NCBI GenBank assembly: GCA_937958005.1
Contig: CALGOB010000164.1
Coordinates: 1 to 37,530 of the forward strand
Direction of reading: 5' to 3'
DNA length: 37,530 bases
Origin: an uncultured Cyclobacteriaceae bacterium
GTDB lineage: Bacteria; Bacteroidota; Bacteroidia; Cytophagales; Cyclobacteriaceae
Made by a program: the position numbers and the translations under genes. Positions 8,090 through 16,246 of the stretch are shown in pieces. How positions within the stretch are numbered: the stretch's first letter is position 1; each line of letters opens with the position of its first letter. The notes under the pieces are model-generated. The model saw nothing but the letters and a program-made list of their open reading frames with translations. It was not told the origin of the DNA and ran no database searches.

Positions 8090-9397
8090 CTAGTTAAATC
8101 GCTCAATATCAGCCCCTAAAGATTTAAGCCGTTTATCAATAAATTGATAACCTCTATCTATCTGCTCTACATTATGAATTACGCTTTCACCTTCCGCCGA
8201 TAATGCCGCTATTAGTAAGGATACCCCAGCCCTAATGTCAGGCGAAGTCATTTGAATCCCTCTTAAAGGATGAGCTTTATCCAATCCTATCACAGTGGCT
8301 CTGTGAGGGTCACACAGAATTATTTGTGCACCCATATCAATGAGTTTATCCACAAAAAACAGGCGGCTTTCAAACATTTTTTGATGAACAAGTACAGTTC
8401 CCTTTGCTTGGGTTGCTGTAACCAAAGCAATACTTAGCAAATCAGGTGTAAACCCTGGCCAAATAGCATCTGCAATGGTCATAATAGATCCATCTATAAA
8501 TGATTCTACTTCATACCGGTCTTGTGCAGGCACAAAAATATCGTCCCCTTTGAACTCCATTTTTATTCCTAGCTTTTGAAACACAGTAGGAATCTGACCT
8601 AATTGATCAATTCTAGCATCCTTGATTGTGATAGCAGATTGCGTCATTGCTGCTAGTCCTATAAAACTACCAATTTCAATCATATCAGGTAGCATAGTAT
8701 GCTCTGTGCCCCCTAATGAATCTACCCCTTCTATGGTGAGCAAATTAGATCCAACTCCATCAATTTTAGCCCCCATTGAATTGAGCATTTTGCATAATTG
8801 CTGTAGGTAAGGCTCACAAGCAGCATTGTATATGGTAGTTACTCCTTTTGCCATGACAGCCGCCATGACAATATTGGCAGTACCTGTTACAGAAGCCTCA
8901 TCTAATAACATGTAAGTGCCTTTTAGTTCTTTTGCTTCTACCGTGTAAAAGTAAGACTTGGCATCATAATCAAACTTTGCACCTAATTTTTCAAATCCTA
9001 TAAAATGGGTATCTAATCTTCTTCTTCCAATTTTATCCCCGCCTGGCTTTGGGATTTTACCTTTACCAAACCTTGCCAATAATGGACCTAAAATCATAAT
9101 AGATCCGCGTAAAGAAGATGCTTTCTCTTTGAACTCATCAGTCTCTAAAAAATCTAAATTTACATCTTTGGCCGTAAAACGAATAGATTCCTCTCCAGTT
9201 TTCTCGATCTGCACTCCTAAATCCGCCAGTAAGTCTATCAACTTATTAACATCTCTGATATTAGGTATTTTTTTAATATGAATTGGTTCGGCAGATAATA
9301 GAACTGCTGATATAATTTGAAGTGCCTCGTTCTTAGCGCCTTGCGGGACAATTTCACCTGATAGTTGATTGCCGCCCCTTACACGGAATGATCCCAT
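8090..9397 (-). CDS. murA: UDP-N-acetylglucosamine 1-carboxyvinyltransferase with Asp in place of the catalytic Cys
   Basis: A 435-aa cytoplasmic enzyme of the first committed peptidoglycan step: it transfers enolpyruvate from PEP to UDP-GlcNAc. Family motifs are the start RVRGGNQLSGEI, PQGAKNEAL (18-26), SLRGSIMILGPLLARFG (about 95-111), TGTANIVMAA and SPDIRAGVSLLIAAL. The active loop reads KPGGDKIGRR: residue 121 (codon 9035-9037, GAT) is Asp where E. coli has Cys115. That Cys-to-Asp change is known to give fosfomycin resistance in MurA of mycobacteria and chlamydia. The gene starts the base after the DUF4290 gene ends, so they form a two-gene operon, an arrangement typical of Bacteroidota. 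Confidence 0.96.
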   Translation of the reverse strand: MGSFRVRGGNQLSGEIVPQGAKNEALQIISAVLLSAEPIHIKKIPNIRDVNKLIDLLADLGVQIEKTGEESIRFTAKDVNLDFLETDEFKEKASSLRGSIMILGPLLARFGKGKIPKPGGDKIGRRRLDTHFIGFEKLGAKFDYDAKSYFYTVEAKELKGTYMLLDEASVTGTANIVMAAVMAKGVTTIYNAACEPYLQQLCKMLNSMGAKIDGVGSNLLTIEGVDSLGGTEHTMLPDMIEIGSFIGLAAMTQSAITIKDARIDQLGQIPTVFQKLGIKMEFKGDDIFVPAQDRYEVESFIDGSIMTIADAIWPGFTPDLLSIALVTATQAKGTVLVHQKMFESRLFFVDKLIDMGAQIILCDPHRATVIGLDKAHPLRGIQMTSPDIRAGVSLLIAALSAEGESVIHNVEQIDRGYQFIDKRLKSLGADIERFN

Positions 9398-10063
9398 TTA
9401 ATTTCTTCTTCTTTTCTGGTTGTTATTGTTTCTATTTCGGTTATTGTTATTCCTATTCCTATTGTTGCTATTGGTATTATCTCTGCTATAGTTTCTCTGA
9501 TCTGGCCTTCTTTTACTTTCAAATAAGTTTCCTTCTCTGACTTTTTCTATATCAATTGTTAACTCACCATTAGATAATTCTTTGATGTTTTTGACAATTA
9601 CAGCATCATCTACATTGTCTTTATTCCAAACATTAAAAAATGTTTTCATCAGTTTCCCAATATGGATAATTGCGACCTCTTTCTCTTCGGGATCATCAAG
9701 TTCAACTGCTTTCTGAATAAACAATTCCATGTTTTTACCATAGTGCTTGAACCTAATTCTATTAGAATTATAACGAACCCTATCTGGTTTTTTACCTAAA
9801 ATTGATTTGTCTGGTGTAGGGTATGGGCTTTCTACATTCATTTCGAAATTCGAAATAATGTGCAGATCATCCCAGACTTTTTGCTCATATTCCGGCCCTT
9901 CTTTCACATTAGGGTTGATCATTTTCATCAATTCCACCATTGTATGGGCATATCTATTCCGGGTTCCGTCTTCATCAACCTCTGTAATCTTTCCTACAAG
10001 GTTTTGGACATTCCTTCCGTACTCCCTAAGTTTTAGGAAGTTTCTCTTTGTATTATATTCCAT
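9398..10063 (-). CDS. DUF4290 protein with Arg/Asn-rich tail
   Basis: A 221-aa conserved Bacteroidota protein that I recognise as DUF4290 from its start (MEYNTKRNFLKLREYGRN) and its position directly upstream of murA. Residues 1-175 are a mixed helical domain with no known catalytic motif. The last 35 residues are low complexity, alternating Arg and Asn (RNNNNRNRNNNN), ending KRRRN. Such a tail could contact RNA or acidic polymers, but that is speculation. The function of the family is unknown; coupling to murA suggests a link to envelope growth. A TATATTTG box on the minus strand (10142-10149) could serve as a -7 element for the operon, but has no clear partner. Confidence 0.85.
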   Translation of the reverse strand: MEYNTKRNFLKLREYGRNVQNLVGKITEVDEDGTRNRYAHTMVELMKMINPNVKEGPEYEQKVWDDLHIISNFEMNVESPYPTPDKSILGKKPDRVRYNSNRIRFKHYGKNMELFIQKAVELDDPEEKEVAIIHIGKLMKTFFNVWNKDNVDDAVIVKNIKELSNGELTIDIEKVREGNLFESKRRPDQRNYSRDNTNSNNRNRNNNNRNRNNNNQKRRRN

Positions 10064-10526
10064 GAAAAATTTGTAATCTCAATTCGTCGCTAAATATATC
10101 GCAATTAATAGGATATCTTAGGATTTTACTCTTTGTACCGTCAAATATAATCATTTTACTGTAATGATTAATAGAGCCCGGAAAATGCCTACTGTTCATT
10201 CAATGATCATTAATTCCGAAAAATGCCTAAAAAAATCTATTCAGATTATAAACAACTACTTAACACAAGCTTGTTATATTTCCATAACCGTGCTATGCTT
10301 CACGAACATAAGTGTCTGTAATTTTGAATTTTATAAGTTCTAGATGATTTCTAATTCATAATGTGTGTGAATTCATTATCCTCTCTCAAAATTCTCTAAC
10401 GTCCTTCATAAGTTTACAAGCTTTCCAAACCTTTTTGATTGAATTGCGATTAACTTTTGTAAGGGGTTTTGATCTCATATGAGAATACTTCTGCTATTCA
10501 TCATCAAACTTTAAGCAATAAACTAA
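10064..10526. other. Divergent intergenic region, 463 bp
   Basis: Between the divergent DUF4290/murA operon and the small STAS-like gene. AT-rich with no open frame of note. The TATATTTG box (minus strand, 10142-10149) may be the -7 element of the murA operon. No strong promoter for the right-hand gene was found. Confidence 0.4.
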
Positions 10527-10907
10527 ATGACAAAAAAATACGAGAGTAGAAGAATAAGAACAAGAAATGGGCAAATTGCTTATTTTAAATTCAGTCAAGA
10601 ATCAAATAAAGATTGCTTTTCAGGTGGGTTAATGGAATTAAGGGACTGGATCAAAAATGTAAAGATAAAATTCTTAATCATTAATATGGAAGCTATCAAT
10701 GCTTGGAACGAAGAGGATCAGCAAGTTTGGATTGAAACTGGTGCATTAATTGACCAAGCAGGGATCACAAAATGGGGTGTAGTAAGTACAGATCTCACAA
10801 AACACTTAACTATTAAAAATCTTATCAAAGGAGCTGGCAGTCCAAGGGCATATGATATTCTAGTCTCAACGGAAGAAGATGTTTGTCTTGGTTGGATCAA
10901 AGATTAA
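10527..10907 (+). CDS. Small STAS-like protein, unknown function
   Basis: A 126-aa soluble protein with an alternating beta/alpha pattern (IAYFKFSQES, IKFLIINMEAINAWNEEDQQVWIETGALIDQAG, KWGVVSTDLTKHLTIKNLIKGAGSP). It resembles the SpoIIAA/STAS-type single-domain proteins common in Bacteroidota, usually of unknown role. The match is by fold pattern only. A second protein of similar size and type lies at 13197-13646 on the other side of pepP. It has no signal peptide or membrane segment and is probably transcribed alone. Confidence 0.6.
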   Translation: MTKKYESRRIRTRNGQIAYFKFSQESNKDCFSGGLMELRDWIKNVKIKFLIINMEAINAWNEEDQQVWIETGALIDQAGITKWGVVSTDLTKHLTIKNLIKGAGSPRAYDILVSTEEDVCLGWIKD

Positions 10908-11012
10908 TCCCCAATAAAATATTCCTTAGAATTTAACTAGAAAGAAGAATTCAATCACATTAGCCAACTCTCCTTTCTAATTATTATTTTGATTTAAGCA
11001 CTTAATAAAAGC

Positions 11013-11163
11013 CATTATGCGGTTGTTTTTTGAATAGATAAAACTCCTTCTAAATTTCACTTTTCTGAGCCCGTTAAAGTAATTATGAATTACTAATTAT
11101 TTATTGATAAACTTAAGCAAAGAGGTAACAAAGCACTATAATCATTCTACCGTGATAAACTCT
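11013..11163 (-). repeat. Dispersed ~150-bp repeat C, copy 1 (inverted relative to copy 2)
   Basis: The reverse complement of this block matches 15287-15444 over its whole length. A near-identical core covers GCTCAGAAAAGTGAAATTTA and the flanking AGAAGGAGTTTTATC; the other half is more diverged and has small indels. It has no coding potential. The two copies bracket a 4.1-kb segment. Confidence 0.8.
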
Positions 11164-11200
11164 AAATATGATGTTTTTTTTATTTAAATGTTTTTCGTCT

Positions 11201-11234
11201 AAGCAAGATCTTCTGCAAAAGGCCTTGCTTTTTT
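11201..11234 (+). terminator. Intrinsic terminator, plus orientation
   Basis: Stem AAGCAAG (11201-11207) with CTTGCTT (11224-11230), followed at once by TTTT. It points rightward and lies about 290 bp after the small STAS-like gene, so it may end that transcript or an unannotated RNA from the repeat region. Confidence 0.55.
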
Positions 11235-11255
11235 AGTCTCAACAATCTTGGTTGT

Positions 11256-11459
11256 TTAAAACTTTACAACCTCATTTTTCATAATTTCAATAGCACTTAT
11301 TTGATTGAATTGATTTAAACGAAGCAATCCATCAATATCCTCTATTTTTAATGATCCCGTCCTATCTGTTGCTTATCTAAATGGCAATAAAGCCTCTTTC
11401 AGAAAATCTTATTGTGAATCCGGAATTTTAAAAATCAATATCTCATATTTATTAAGTGC
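11256..11459 (-). pseudogene. Decayed gene with two in-frame TAA stops, unknown family
   Basis: One continuous minus-strand frame reads ALNKYEILIFKIPDSQ, stop, DFLKEALLPFR, stop, ATDRTGSLKIEDIDG then LLRLNQFNQISAIEIMKNEV and VKF before the true TAA. Residue composition is protein-like throughout, and both internal TAA codons could come from CAA by a single C-to-T change. It begins about 20 bp after the pepP stop on the same strand, so it was probably a second gene of that operon. I do not recognise the family. Confidence 0.55.
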
Positions 11460-11479
11460 CTAAATCAATTATTATTTAT

Positions 11480-12769
11480 TTATGAATTCATCAGACTTTC
11501 TATTTCTTCAATTTCAATAGGAATATTCTTCATTAAATTCTTCTGCCCATTTTCTTGAATGACAATATCATCTTCTAACCTTATACCGATTCCTTCTTCC
11601 CTTATATAAATGCCTGGTTCTACCGTAAAAACATTTCCTGCTTTTACTTTATCATAAAAACTCCCTATATCATGTACATCTAAACCAATATGATGTGAAG
11701 TTCCGTGCATAAAATATTTTTTATATGCTGGCCAATCTTTATTCTCATTTTTGATATCAGTTTGGTCTATCAACCCTAATCCGAGCAGCTCAGATTGCAT
11801 AATCTGACCAACTTCTTTATGGTATTCAAAAACACTTGTACCAGGTCTCAATATTTTAGTCGCTTCATTTTTAACCCTTAATACTGCATTATATATTGAT
11901 TTTTGCCTTTCAGTGAATTTACCATTCACTGGAATTACACGGGTCATATCTCCATTATAATTACCATACTCAGCACCTACATCCATTAACAATAGATCCC
12001 CATCTTTACACTCTTTGTTATTATCAATATAATGTAAGACACATGCGCTTGCACCTGAAGCAATGATAGGTGTATACGCAAAACCAGATGATCTCCTTCT
12101 AACAAATTCATGCAGGTATTCGGCCTCTAATTCATATTCCCAGATACCAGGTTTTAATTTATCTAAAATTCTCCTAAAACCTTTTTCAGTAATGTTACAA
12201 GCTTCTTGTAGTGCTTCAATCTCCAGGTCAGACTTCACTGTTCTCAGCTGGCACAACAATGGAAAAACACGCTCATATTCGTATAATGGATAATGCTCTT
12301 TGCACCATTTAAAAAATCGATCATTTCTAGTTTCCACTTGACTTGCATTCCTGATATGTTCATTAACATCAAGGTAAATCGATTCACTTTCCGCAAGCAC
12401 AATAGACAATGTTTGCTCAAATTCAGTTAACCATTTAACATGTTTAATTCCAGAAGCTATTTCCGCCTCTTCTTTAGTGTATTTATGGCCTTCCCAAATT
12501 GCAATTTCTTCGTTTGTTTCCTTTAAGAATAACACTTCTCTAAATTTTGGATCTGGAAAATCCGGTGCCAAAAGAAGAATCGTTTCTTCCTGATCTATAC
12601 CCGTTAAATAAAACAGGTTAGCATTTTGTTTGAAAGGCATAGTCCCATCAGCATTAGTTGGCATAATATCATTGGAATTAAATATACAAACTGCTTTCGA
12701 CTTCAGTAATTTCTCCAAGTTTTTCCTATTCTCCTTATAAAGTGAATTATTGATTGGGTTATATCTCAT
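11480..12769 (-). CDS. pepP: Xaa-Pro aminopeptidase (M24B, pita-bread metalloprotease)
   Basis: A 429-aa cytoplasmic enzyme that removes an N-terminal residue preceding proline. It has the N-terminal aminopeptidase-P domain (MPFKQNANLFYLTGI, about 44-58) and a C-terminal M24 domain with all metal-site features visible: LLMDVGAEYGNYNGDMTR (two Asp ligands), MHGTSHHIGLDVHD (His ligand and substrate His), FTVEPGIYI (Glu) and GIRLEDDIVI (Glu). Length matches PepP. A decayed reading frame follows about 20 bp downstream. The upstream box TATATTTA is a near miss to the -7 consensus, so no promoter is called. Confidence 0.93.
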   Translation of the reverse strand: MRYNPINNSLYKENRKNLEKLLKSKAVCIFNSNDIMPTNADGTMPFKQNANLFYLTGIDQEETILLLAPDFPDPKFREVLFLKETNEEIAIWEGHKYTKEEAEIASGIKHVKWLTEFEQTLSIVLAESESIYLDVNEHIRNASQVETRNDRFFKWCKEHYPLYEYERVFPLLCQLRTVKSDLEIEALQEACNITEKGFRRILDKLKPGIWEYELEAEYLHEFVRRRSSGFAYTPIIASGASACVLHYIDNNKECKDGDLLLMDVGAEYGNYNGDMTRVIPVNGKFTERQKSIYNAVLRVKNEATKILRPGTSVFEYHKEVGQIMQSELLGLGLIDQTDIKNENKDWPAYKKYFMHGTSHHIGLDVHDIGSFYDKVKAGNVFTVEPGIYIREEGIGIRLEDDIVIQENGQKNLMKNIPIEIEEIESLMNS

Positions 12770-13196
12770 ATCTTTTTGTTCTATCTGATTTTAAAAGGCA
12801 TAAATATACAATGAAGTCTGATTAATTCATGAATAATTTATTACGGAGCTTAATTAACTATCATTTAGCGACTTGCTCAAATTTCGATACTCAAAATAAT
12901 CTATTATTCCTACGTGTCGAAATCCTGTGTGAGCCACTAACTAACAGCTACTTAAGCTTCTCATCACAAAGATTTATGAATTAATCAGGCTAGAAGATAT
13001 TTCATCACAGATAACTCTATCATTTTAAATTAACTATTCTACATTCAATTAAAAGTGTTTTTTAATTATCGGCACAAACTGTTTTCAATCTAATTTCAAC
13101 TAGGAAGATCTTTAAGTCACCGAAAATAACTCGGCACCATTCTCTAAGCGTACTAAATTTGTATTCGACAAATAGCTTAATTATATCGATAAACTC
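12770..13196. other. Divergent intergenic region, 427 bp
   Basis: Between divergent pepP and the second STAS-like gene. No believable gene on either strand. A TAAATTTG box at 13154-13161 (plus) suits a promoter for the right-hand gene. The rest holds nothing I recognise. Confidence 0.4.
13154..13161 (+). promoter_or_regulatory. Candidate -7 box for the second STAS-like gene
   Basis: TAAATTTG matches TAnnTTTG and lies 35 nt before the ATG at 13197. No TTTG partner at -33 is evident. Confidence 0.35.
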
Positions 13197-13646
13197 ATGA
13201 ATATTTCTGACGTACTTAAGAGAATCAATATGGCTCCTTATACATTGGTTTATGAAATCCATGGCAGTGAAGTCTATATAGACTCTGAGAAAGGCATTTT
13301 AAAAATTGCTTGGTATTGGAACATAAATAAAGAAACAGCATCAAAAATAATCCATTTTACTTGTGAAAAATTTATTGACGGCTCAGTAAGCAAAGTACTG
13401 ATTGACCGTAGAAAATTAAATAAATTCGATGAGCATGCTAATGATTGGGGCAAAAATGAATTGATTAAATCTCAAGGCAAATATGTCATAGACCTTATAG
13501 ATAAAGTAGCTGTAGTAGACGACAAATCTGCTGCCAACAATTTAATCAGCAATTTTTTGGCTAAAGGCAATCATTTGATCTCTTCTAAATTAATAACTAG
13601 GAAGTTTTCTGACATTGATAAAGCGGAAGAATGGCTGTGCAATTGA
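13197..13646 (+). CDS. STAS/SEC14-like small protein
   Basis: A 149-aa soluble protein: a strand pair SEVYIDSEKGILKIAW, a helix, then SVSKVLIDRRKLNKFDEHANDW, then a helix and VAVVDDKSAANNLISNF, ending FSDIDKAEEWL. This beta-alpha pattern with a final 'D-x-x-K-A-x-x-W-L' is what small Bacteroidota STAS/SEC14-type proteins look like. Roles suggested for the family include regulation and lipid or nucleotide binding, but none is established for this type. It precedes the subtilase on the same strand by about 190 bp. It probably has its own promoter (box at 13154). Confidence 0.65.
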   Translation: MNISDVLKRINMAPYTLVYEIHGSEVYIDSEKGILKIAWYWNINKETASKIIHFTCEKFIDGSVSKVLIDRRKLNKFDEHANDWGKNELIKSQGKYVIDLIDKVAVVDDKSAANNLISNFLAKGNHLISSKLITRKFSDIDKAEEWLCN

Positions 13647-13833
13647 CAGGCCTCATTTTAGAAATATTGATTTGACCCAATGCATTTAGTGAAAATATTC
13701 TACTGTTTCCAATCTTGAAATAAAAACAAATCCTATCTGATTTTTAAAGGTGGACTGCTTTTCCTCATAAAATTCAATCTCCAACTTATCCTAGAAGTAA
13801 GTTCGTTTATCAAAAATTCATTTACTTTGATGT

Positions 13834-15285
13834 GTGAGAATTTATTTAGCTCTATTTTTTTTAGTTATTACTTATTCATTTTCTTTTTCCCAAAAAAAAG
13901 AGAAATATTGGCTTTATCATACGGCAAGTGAGGCTTCAAGCATCAAAGACAGTTTAGATAACTGGAGTATCCAATTAAACTTTCATTCAGACTGGATCAA
14001 TGCCTATTCGACAAGTTTAGACGAAACGCAATTGCTCTTTTTACGAGGTAAGTTAAAAAGGAAAAAAATTGAAAAAGCGGGACATTTGGTTCCTTTATTC
14101 CAAAAAGACCACACAGCTAAAGAATTAGGTTATGCACTAGAGCAAATTAATGCAGAAGCTCTAATCAGTCAAAAACTTACAGGGAAAGGTGTGAAAATAG
14201 GGATTGTGGACGGTGGATTTCTAAATGCTCCTAGCAGTAAAAGCTTAGTCCATCTATTTGAAAACAACAAAATAGCCAATTACAAAGATTTTATTACTCC
14301 AAAACTCAAACACTACGGTGGCTATAAAAAGCTTGACGACCAGCATGGAACAGATGTCTGGGAAATGATTGGCGGGATCAATATCGAAAACAAAATACAA
14401 TTTGGACTAGCTACAAGGGCAACCTACTATTTGGCAAGAACTGACCACGGTGCCGGAGAAAAAAGAATTGAAGAAGATTACTTTATTGCTGCGCTTGAAT
14501 GGATGTCTAAGCAAGGAGTAAGGTTAGTTAATACATCTTTAGGTTATACTAATGGCTATAATAACCCCAAAGAAAATTATACACCAGAACAGATGGATGG
14601 ATCCTCCGCCATAGCCAAGGCTACTCAGCACGCTATCGAGGAAAAAGGAATGATTATAGTGGGAGCTGCAGGAAATGAAGGCAATTTACCTTGGAAAGTA
14701 ATCAATACACCTGCTGATGCCAAAGGAGTCATTTCTGTAGGCGCTTCTAAAAACACACTTTTAGACAAAATGGGTTACAGTTCGATAGGCCCTTTGTATT
14801 TAGATTATATCAAACCTGAACTAACTTGTTTTTCCTCTTCGGGCACTTCTTTTTCTGCTCCTATCATTACAGGTTTAGTTGCTTGTATGATAGAACAGGA
14901 CCCTACTTTAACCAATAGTGAAATCAAATCAATTTTATTACAGTCCTGTAGTTTGTACCCTTATGGTAATAACTACATTGGTTATGGTAATCCTGATGGT
15001 GCTAAAATAATAAAGTCGCTCCTTACCAATGACCCTATTGAATCTAATGTAAATACAGTTTACCATAAAAACAAAAGGTTTTGGTTTAAAAATAGGTTTA
15101 GAATAAAGTCTGATGGAAAGACCGTTGTCATCTATCATAAGTATGATCACTGGAAGGTTTTGGAAAAGAAGTTAATCCTCAGTGACAAAAAGAAGATAAC
15201 TGTTATTAGACCAAATAAGGTAACACAATCAACTGTTGTTGCGGGGTCAAAAATCCTTGAAATCTTTTGGGACAGTAAAAAGTAA
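13834..15285 (+). CDS. Secreted subtilisin-like serine protease (S8)
   Basis: A 483-aa exported protease. It begins with a GTG at 13834, giving a good signal peptide (MRIYLALFFLVITYSFSFSQ), followed by a propeptide-like region to about residue 115. The S8 catalytic residues are all present: Asp126 in IGIVDGGF, His171 in DDQHGTDV, Asn281 in GAAGNEG and Ser339 in SSGTSFSAP. After the catalytic domain there is a short beta-rich tail of about 80 residues with no recognisable type IX sorting domain, so Sec-dependent export to the periplasm or outer membrane is likely. Repeat C copy 2 begins one base after the stop codon. Confidence 0.9.
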   Translation: MRIYLALFFLVITYSFSFSQKKEKYWLYHTASEASSIKDSLDNWSIQLNFHSDWINAYSTSLDETQLLFLRGKLKRKKIEKAGHLVPLFQKDHTAKELGYALEQINAEALISQKLTGKGVKIGIVDGGFLNAPSSKSLVHLFENNKIANYKDFITPKLKHYGGYKKLDDQHGTDVWEMIGGINIENKIQFGLATRATYYLARTDHGAGEKRIEEDYFIAALEWMSKQGVRLVNTSLGYTNGYNNPKENYTPEQMDGSSAIAKATQHAIEEKGMIIVGAAGNEGNLPWKVINTPADAKGVISVGASKNTLLDKMGYSSIGPLYLDYIKPELTCFSSSGTSFSAPIITGLVACMIEQDPTLTNSEIKSILLQSCSLYPYGNNYIGYGNPDGAKIIKSLLTNDPIESNVNTVYHKNKRFWFKNRFRIKSDGKTVVIYHKYDHWKVLEKKLILSDKKKITVIRPNKVTQSTVVAGSKILEIFWDSKK

Positions 15286-15286
15286 T

Positions 15287-15444
15287 AGAGTTTATTACGG
15301 CAGAAGGATTATGATTGCTTTGTTGCCTTTTTGCTCAAGTTTATCAACAAATAATTAGTAATTATGAATTGATAATTATTTTGTGTGGCTCAGAAAAGTG
15401 AAATTTAGAAGGAGTTTTATCTATTCAAAAACCAACCATAATAA
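15287..15444 (+). repeat. Dispersed ~150-bp repeat C, copy 2
   Basis: Inverted partner of 11013-11163 (see that entry). It starts immediately after the subtilase stop, so it sits in the 3' untranslated region of that gene. Confidence 0.8.
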
Positions 15445-15527
15445 TGTCTAATGTAGAATCTTTAATTTATCAGGCTTAACTACTTACTAATTTCAAAGCC
15501 TTTACCCCTATTCCCATACAATTGAAT

Positions 15528-15535
15528 TATGTTTG
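15528..15535 (+). promoter_or_regulatory. -7 box of the tetR-like gene
   Basis: TATGTTTG, a perfect TAnnTTTG, 18 nt before the ATG at 15554. It covers the TTG at 15533, which argues that translation does not begin there. The -33 element is not clear. Confidence 0.5.
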
Positions 15536-15553
15536 AGGCTTTATTCCACGAAT

Positions 15554-16123
15554 ATGAAGTCAAAAAGGGAAAATATAAAAGAATGTGCCGCTAGACTTTT
15601 TAGGCAAAAAGGTTACAAAGCCACCTCTATGCGTGACATAGCACAAGAAGTGGGCGTAGAGGCCGCTAGTCTATATAACCATATTAAATCAAAGCACGAG
15701 CTTTTTCAGGAGTTACTCCTTCAGATGGCCAATTTGTTCACTAAAGGTATGAATGAAATTAACGACTCTTCTTACACTCCTTTAATTAAACTTGAGAAAT
15801 TAATCAGTATGCATGTTAAATTTGCTGTAGAATATACTGATTCAATTTCTTTAATAACTCACGAATGGGTTCATTTAGAAGGGAATTCACTAGAAGAATT
15901 TACTGAATTAAGAGACAGTTACGAAAAAAAATTTGAAGACATTATAAAAGATTGTATTGATCAAGGTTTCTTCTCACCAGTAAATACTGAAATAGCGCTA
16001 TTTTCTATTTTATCAACTTTAAGGTGGTTATACTCCTGGTATTCAAAGAAAAATGACATTAATCCGGTAGAACTAGAAAAAGAGTTCATTCATTGTTTAT
16101 TGGATGGGTTAAAGAAAAAATAA
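15554..16123 (+). CDS. TetR/AcrR-family transcriptional regulator
   Basis: A 189-aa cytoplasmic DNA-binding repressor type, counted from the ATG at 15554. The frame is open from a TTG seven codons earlier, but that TTG lies inside a -7 promoter box. The N-terminal helix-turn-helix domain is textbook: CAARLFRQKGYKATSMRDIA and VGVEAASLYNHIKSKHELF. The C-terminal ligand-binding half is helical (about residues 65-185). The next gene, the sphingolipid synthase, starts 123 bp downstream on the same strand. Control of that lipid cluster, perhaps in response to acyl-CoA or acyl-ACP, is a natural inference since many TetR regulators of lipid metabolism work this way. No operator palindrome was identified. 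Confidence 0.88.
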   Translation: MKSKRENIKECAARLFRQKGYKATSMRDIAQEVGVEAASLYNHIKSKHELFQELLLQMANLFTKGMNEINDSSYTPLIKLEKLISMHVKFAVEYTDSISLITHEWVHLEGNSLEEFTELRDSYEKKFEDIIKDCIDQGFFSPVNTEIALFSILSTLRWLYSWYSKKNDINPVELEKEFIHCLLDGLKKK

Positions 16124-16233
16124 AACCATTTCAAATAACAATATAGACCATCAGAAATTCGTAGTTATTCCTATAACATTAATTACTTTATCATATTCAT
16201 ACTGAAAAAGTGTTAATTATAATTCAATTAAAT

Positions 16234-16241
16234 TAATTTTG
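16234..16241 (+). promoter_or_regulatory. -7 box of the sphingolipid operon, implying a very short or absent leader
   Basis: TAATTTTG matches TAnnTTTG and ends only 5 nt before the ATG at 16247. If used, transcription would start at or within a few bases of the ATG (leaderless mRNA). The -33 element is weak. Confidence 0.45.
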
Positions 16242-16246
16242 CCCGC

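Noticed and set aside
12848-12960. Weak similarity to the middle of repeat A copy 2 (around 34430)
   Set aside because: Only short scattered matches such as CATTTAGC with an ACTT nearby. This is not distinguishable from chance in AT-rich sequence.
13062-13262. Short minus-strand open frame
   Set aside because: It overlaps the STAS-like gene antisense, has no recognisable motif and looks like a chance frame in AT-rich DNA.
14850-15285. Type IX secretion C-terminal sorting domain on the subtilase
   Set aside because: The tail lacks the usual Gly- and Lys-containing strand pattern of such domains.
15533-15553. TTG start for the TetR gene
   Set aside because: The TTG lies inside a perfect TATGTTTG promoter box, and the ATG at 15554 gives a typical TetR N-terminus.
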